In this document: positions 61,441 to 64,000 of the stretch, piece by piece
How the letters are laid out: each line of letters begins with the position of its first letter
Position numbering within the stretch: position 1 is the stretch's first letter
Assembly: GCA_012932295.1 (NCBI GenBank)
Contig: JAAONU010000006.1
Location: 31,894,882 to 31,958,881, forward strand
Reading direction: 5' to 3'
Length of the DNA stretch: 64,000 nucleotides
Source of the DNA: Cyclina sinensis
Lineage: Eukaryota > Mollusca > Bivalvia > Venerida > Veneridae
Translations under genes and position numbers: made by a program
Notes under the pieces: generated by a model
Seen by the model: only the letters and a program-made list of their open reading frames with translations
What the model was told of the DNA's origin: nothing
The model's database searches: none

Positions 61441-61510
61441 TTTAATGGCGGACAGTCACGTGACCTTCACAATGGCGGCGTTCAATTCATCAATTATGGA
61501 ACGGTCTGTA
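61441..61510 (+). promoter_or_regulatory. E-box between two ATGGCGG motifs, possible promoter
   Basis: TTTAATGGCGGACA (61441), the palindrome GTCACGTGAC (61455-61464; USF/MITF/TFEB-type E-box) and CACAATGGCGGCG (from about 61469) are packed in 45 bp within otherwise AT-rich DNA. ATGGCGGC in sense orientation just past a TSS is the YY1 pattern of metazoan promoters. The second ATG opens a short frame, MAAFNSSIMERS..., that ends after 22 codons unless spliced at a nearby GTATGT. Whether a gene starts here is unproven. Confidence 0.45.
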
Positions 61511-61899
61511 TGTGCGCTAAAACTTCAGAAGCAGATATAAGATCTTTGGTAATGATCAATATTCATACAATAAAATCAGTTTTTAAAGTCTTACAGTTTA
61601 TACTGAAATAGGTTCACTCAGTTATTATCATAATTTAGGCATCACACAAAGTCAGAGGTGTTTAAAGTCTTCGTTTTTATTTTATTATTTGCAATGATAT
61701 GTTGTTGTTTTTTTCTCAAGACTAGCCCTACAAGATAAATACTTTTTTGCGCAGGTGGATCGAGATACCAGGGTATTTATGCGACAACACCAACCAAGAA
61801 AACCATAATCATCAAGTTTAATTAATTATTATGAAAAATTATTTCCCCAAGACGAGAAAGAGAAATATACTGTACCAGTCAGTGTAACAAGGCACATAC

Positions 61900-62056
61900 C
61901 ATGTGACCAGATCGCCCCAATCAAAGGAAGCGTGGATTTATTCCATGTGATCAATCCCACCAATCATAGGAAGCGTGGGTTTATTTCATCTGATCAGATT
62001 ACACCAATCAAGTATAGCTTGTGTTCACCTATCCAATCATTTCTTTGGGCGCGAAA
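61900..62056 (+). promoter_or_regulatory. CCAAT-box array plus E2F-like site, proximal promoter
   Basis: Two 43-44-bp units starting CATGTGAYCA (61900 and 61944) and a third, diverged one (61987) each carry a CCAAT; CCAAT pentamers start at 61917, 61960, 62004 and 62033. The first two also share GGAAGCGTGG(A/G)TTTATT. At 62044-62056 lies TTTGGGCGCGAAA, close to the ideal palindromic E2F/DP site TTTSGCGCSAAA. CCAAT (NF-Y) arrays placed tens of bases upstream of an E2F site are typical of cell-cycle and S-phase gene promoters, so the downstream gene may be of that kind. That last step is inference. Confidence 0.72.
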
Positions 62057-62136
62057 TGGAGGAAGCAGATTTCAGGAATTCATATCTCAAAAATTGCCTT
62101 TTATCGAAGACTTCGTCGTTTTGAAAGTAAAATGAG
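62057..62136 (+). CDS. Probable first exon of an unidentified gene (partial)
   Basis: Immediately downstream of the CCAAT/E2F promoter, the sequence reads to AAAATGAG|GTAAGT, with a consensus donor at 62137. ATG at 62132 has A at -3 and would give an exon with only five coding bases (Met plus two bases), splitting a codon in phase 2. An earlier ATG at 62056 overlaps the E2F site and opens a 22-codon frame ending at TGA 62122, so it would act as an upstream ORF or lie outside the transcript. The TSS is unknown, so the left boundary is approximate, and the coding part may instead begin in exon 2. The product cannot be named because the rest of the gene is beyond what I could recognise. Confidence 0.45.
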
Positions 62137-62137
62137 G

Positions 62138-64000
62138 TAAGTCAAAGTTTTTGTATAATACTTTCAGTTTTACTAAACTCATGCTTGGAATCAAATGCTT
62201 GATCATGCCCTGCAATGAATGGCTTATGATGATTTTTGTATGCTTCCATTTTTAAATGGGTGTAAGTTCGGTAAATTGCAAGGCCGGTTAATTGTTGTTC
62301 AACGTCAAAATTAAATTCCTTTTGCAGATATTAAACTGAATTTTGTTTTGAAAAATATTTAGCTATATTCAAATGACAAGCTTCATTATGTTCACATACC
62401 TCAGAAATAGAATTATGAAGGTATAATAATGTAGAAAGAGATAAAAGTTTGTGTAAAGTATGTAATCAAGAAACAGTAGAATTAGAAGATAATTTTATAT
62501 TATGTTGCTCAGGATACAGCTGTATAAGATCCATGTTCATGGTCTACTTTACAAAAGTTCAATGCATTAACGTCATCTCAAAGTAAAAAGATTTTGTAAT
62601 GTTTTTATTATCTGTATACTTTAATGCATGTGATTGTCATTGCTGTTAGTTTTGTTTATTGAGTGTGTGTGTGTGTTTGTGCGCGTGCGTGCGTGCGTGC
62701 GTGCGTGCGTGTGTGTATATAAATGGTCGAAGGCAAATGTATTGCTTATTCGAGATACCTAACTCCCAAAATGTGCATGGCCCGATCTTAGAAAATTCAC
62801 AAATCTTATGTTATCGAAAAAGAAGAAAAACATTTTAGGAATTTGTAAATTTTTGACAAAAGCGTATTGTATAAAGAACACTATTTAATAAATACATATT
62901 TAGTTTATTACATTCCCATTATAAACTCAAATTAAATGTTAATGGATACCATATCTATCTTTTTGTTTATATGTATGTGTTGCGCATGAACTGTATTTGT
63001 AAAAATGTTTCACTGTGCATTAGCCAAAGACATGCGTTATGTAGATTTGCTAATAATGGTTGTTGTTGTTGTCGTTCTGCTGATTGCCAATAAACTGAAA
63101 CTATTGTTACACTGCGAATGCTTCTGTTATAAAATAGTTTTTAATAGAGATGAGTGATAATTGGATGATTGTTTTGATTTACTTTGTCATTCAAGAACAT
63201 TCTCACTTACTAATCTTTGAATCAACGTCGAAATCAACCATGCATTCGTGAAAAAATAATACATTTATCAGGCACGTATATACGTACATGATCTTTGAAT
63301 ATGAAAATTAGAAATTGATTTTATTTTTTGAAAGAAGATTACTCTTTTGATTTATGTTTTGAATTGAATTCTATTACTTTTAAACAGAATATGATGATAA
63401 GAGTACTGCTGGTCATTAGATTATATCAAATGATAAATTTAAATGAAAAGAAGAATAAAAACAAGACTTTCTCTCTTGAATACCAAATTAATCAAATTAT
63501 CGCATTTTTATGACGGCAATTTTCTTTCATAATTGGTAACATGATTTTATATAGAAAAAAACCCCAGAGAAATCGGTACCTAAAGAATATTGTTGGTAAT
63601 TTTATAAAGTTGAGATAGTGATAAAGTTGGTGTGAAAAGCACCTTTGATGACCGATATTAATTGGTGTATTTGTGCAATTGCTATAAATATAGAGTTGTA
63701 TATAAAAATATATTAATTAGTGATGTATCGAGTATTGATGTGTTGCGGTATATTGTAAAGTTTTTTTATATTTTAAATGTGTTTTCATTTTAATACATTG
63801 CCGTTATTAGATCATAAACCGATTTAAATCAAAGATCAAGCTGTAATCATTGAATACATTACTTCCTTCGGCGTCATTTTAAGTGCGAAAAAGTAACTAT
63901 GATTATAAAATTTTAGAATCAGTTATAATAATTTTTATAATGATAATTGCTACACATATTATATAGTTACTTGCTGAGACAAATTTATAACATATTTAAC
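62138..64000 (+). other. No exon recognised; probable first intron of the right-end gene
   Basis: AT-rich with a GT/GCGT microsatellite. No second exon with a recognisable domain was found up to the window end. Confidence 0.4.
62661..62718 (+). repeat. (GT)n(GCGT)n microsatellite
   Basis: GAGTGTGTGTGTGTGTTTGT then GCGCGTGCGTGCGTGCGTGC and a GTGTGT end. Alternating purine-pyrimidine, Z-DNA-prone. Confidence 0.92.

Noticed and set aside
61932..62135. 67-codon plus-strand frame as the coding exon of the right-end gene
   Set aside because: It runs through the CCAAT units and E2F site, which are promoter; the shared residues reflect the tandem DNA units.

Overview
The window is eukaryotic, strongly AT-rich and gene-poor. 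It looks like a mollusc, most probably a bivalve. The grounds are long introns, short spliced exons with GTAAGT donors, no operons, and several repeat styles I associate with bivalve genomes: AAGGTCA-rich tandem repeats, elements starting near GGTCGGTCGGTC or GTCCGTCCGTC, and tRNA-headed SINEs. Taxon assignment is inference. Most of the short reading frames are chance.

Only one host coding exon is secure. On the minus strand, 42474-42232 encodes a signal peptide and the first part of the venus-flytrap domain of a metabotropic GABA-B receptor, subunit 1 type, ending in a perfect donor CAG|GTAAGT. The rest of that gene must lie at lower coordinates. No further exon could be recognised, so much or all of 1-42 kb may be its first intron. 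At the right end, about 61.4-62.14 kb, there is a probable plus-strand promoter: three tandem ~44-bp units carrying CCAAT boxes, a fourth CCAAT, a palindromic E2F-like site, and a short first exon ending ATGAG|GTAAGT. Just upstream is a palindromic E-box between two ATGGCGG motifs.

Layout. 0-3 kb: a decayed LINE reverse transcriptase, then an AAGGTCA-rich element. 8.7-11.4 kb: a nearly intact 5'-truncated LINE broken by one in-frame stop, with a (TTCTG)n tail. 11.8-12.0 kb: 60-bp tandem repeat. 19.16-20.09 kb: an element with ~84-bp terminal inverted repeats. 24.1-24.7 kb: tandem-core element. 25.6-26.2 kb: internally deleted Tc1-type transposase. 26.5-26.9 kb: antisense LINE 3' fragment. 27.3-27.7 kb: foldback element. 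28.0-30.2 kb: a nest of Pol III-promoter repeats, including two oppositely oriented copies of an element with TTAA-flanked inverted repeats around a tRNA-like promoter; a third decayed copy is at 57.9-58.2 kb. 31-39.7 kb: old local duplications, a ~65-bp array and a 145-bp tandem-core element. 42-43 kb: receptor exon. 47.8-49.2 kb: (TA)n and a 31-bp dyad-symmetric minisatellite of about 34 copies. 51.4-53.6 kb: ~150-bp array rich in TCAAGGTCA. 58.5-59.35 kb: an array of palindromic CCGTAT/ATACGG motifs. 61.4-62.1 kb: promoter region.

There is no gene network to describe. The window is one receptor 5' end, one probable promoter, and a dense set of retroelements, DNA-transposon relics and satellites. 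No obvious new protein-coding system is present. The most unusual objects are the TIR-plus-tRNA-promoter element, the dyad minisatellite, the nuclear-receptor half-site array and the CCAAT-unit promoter.
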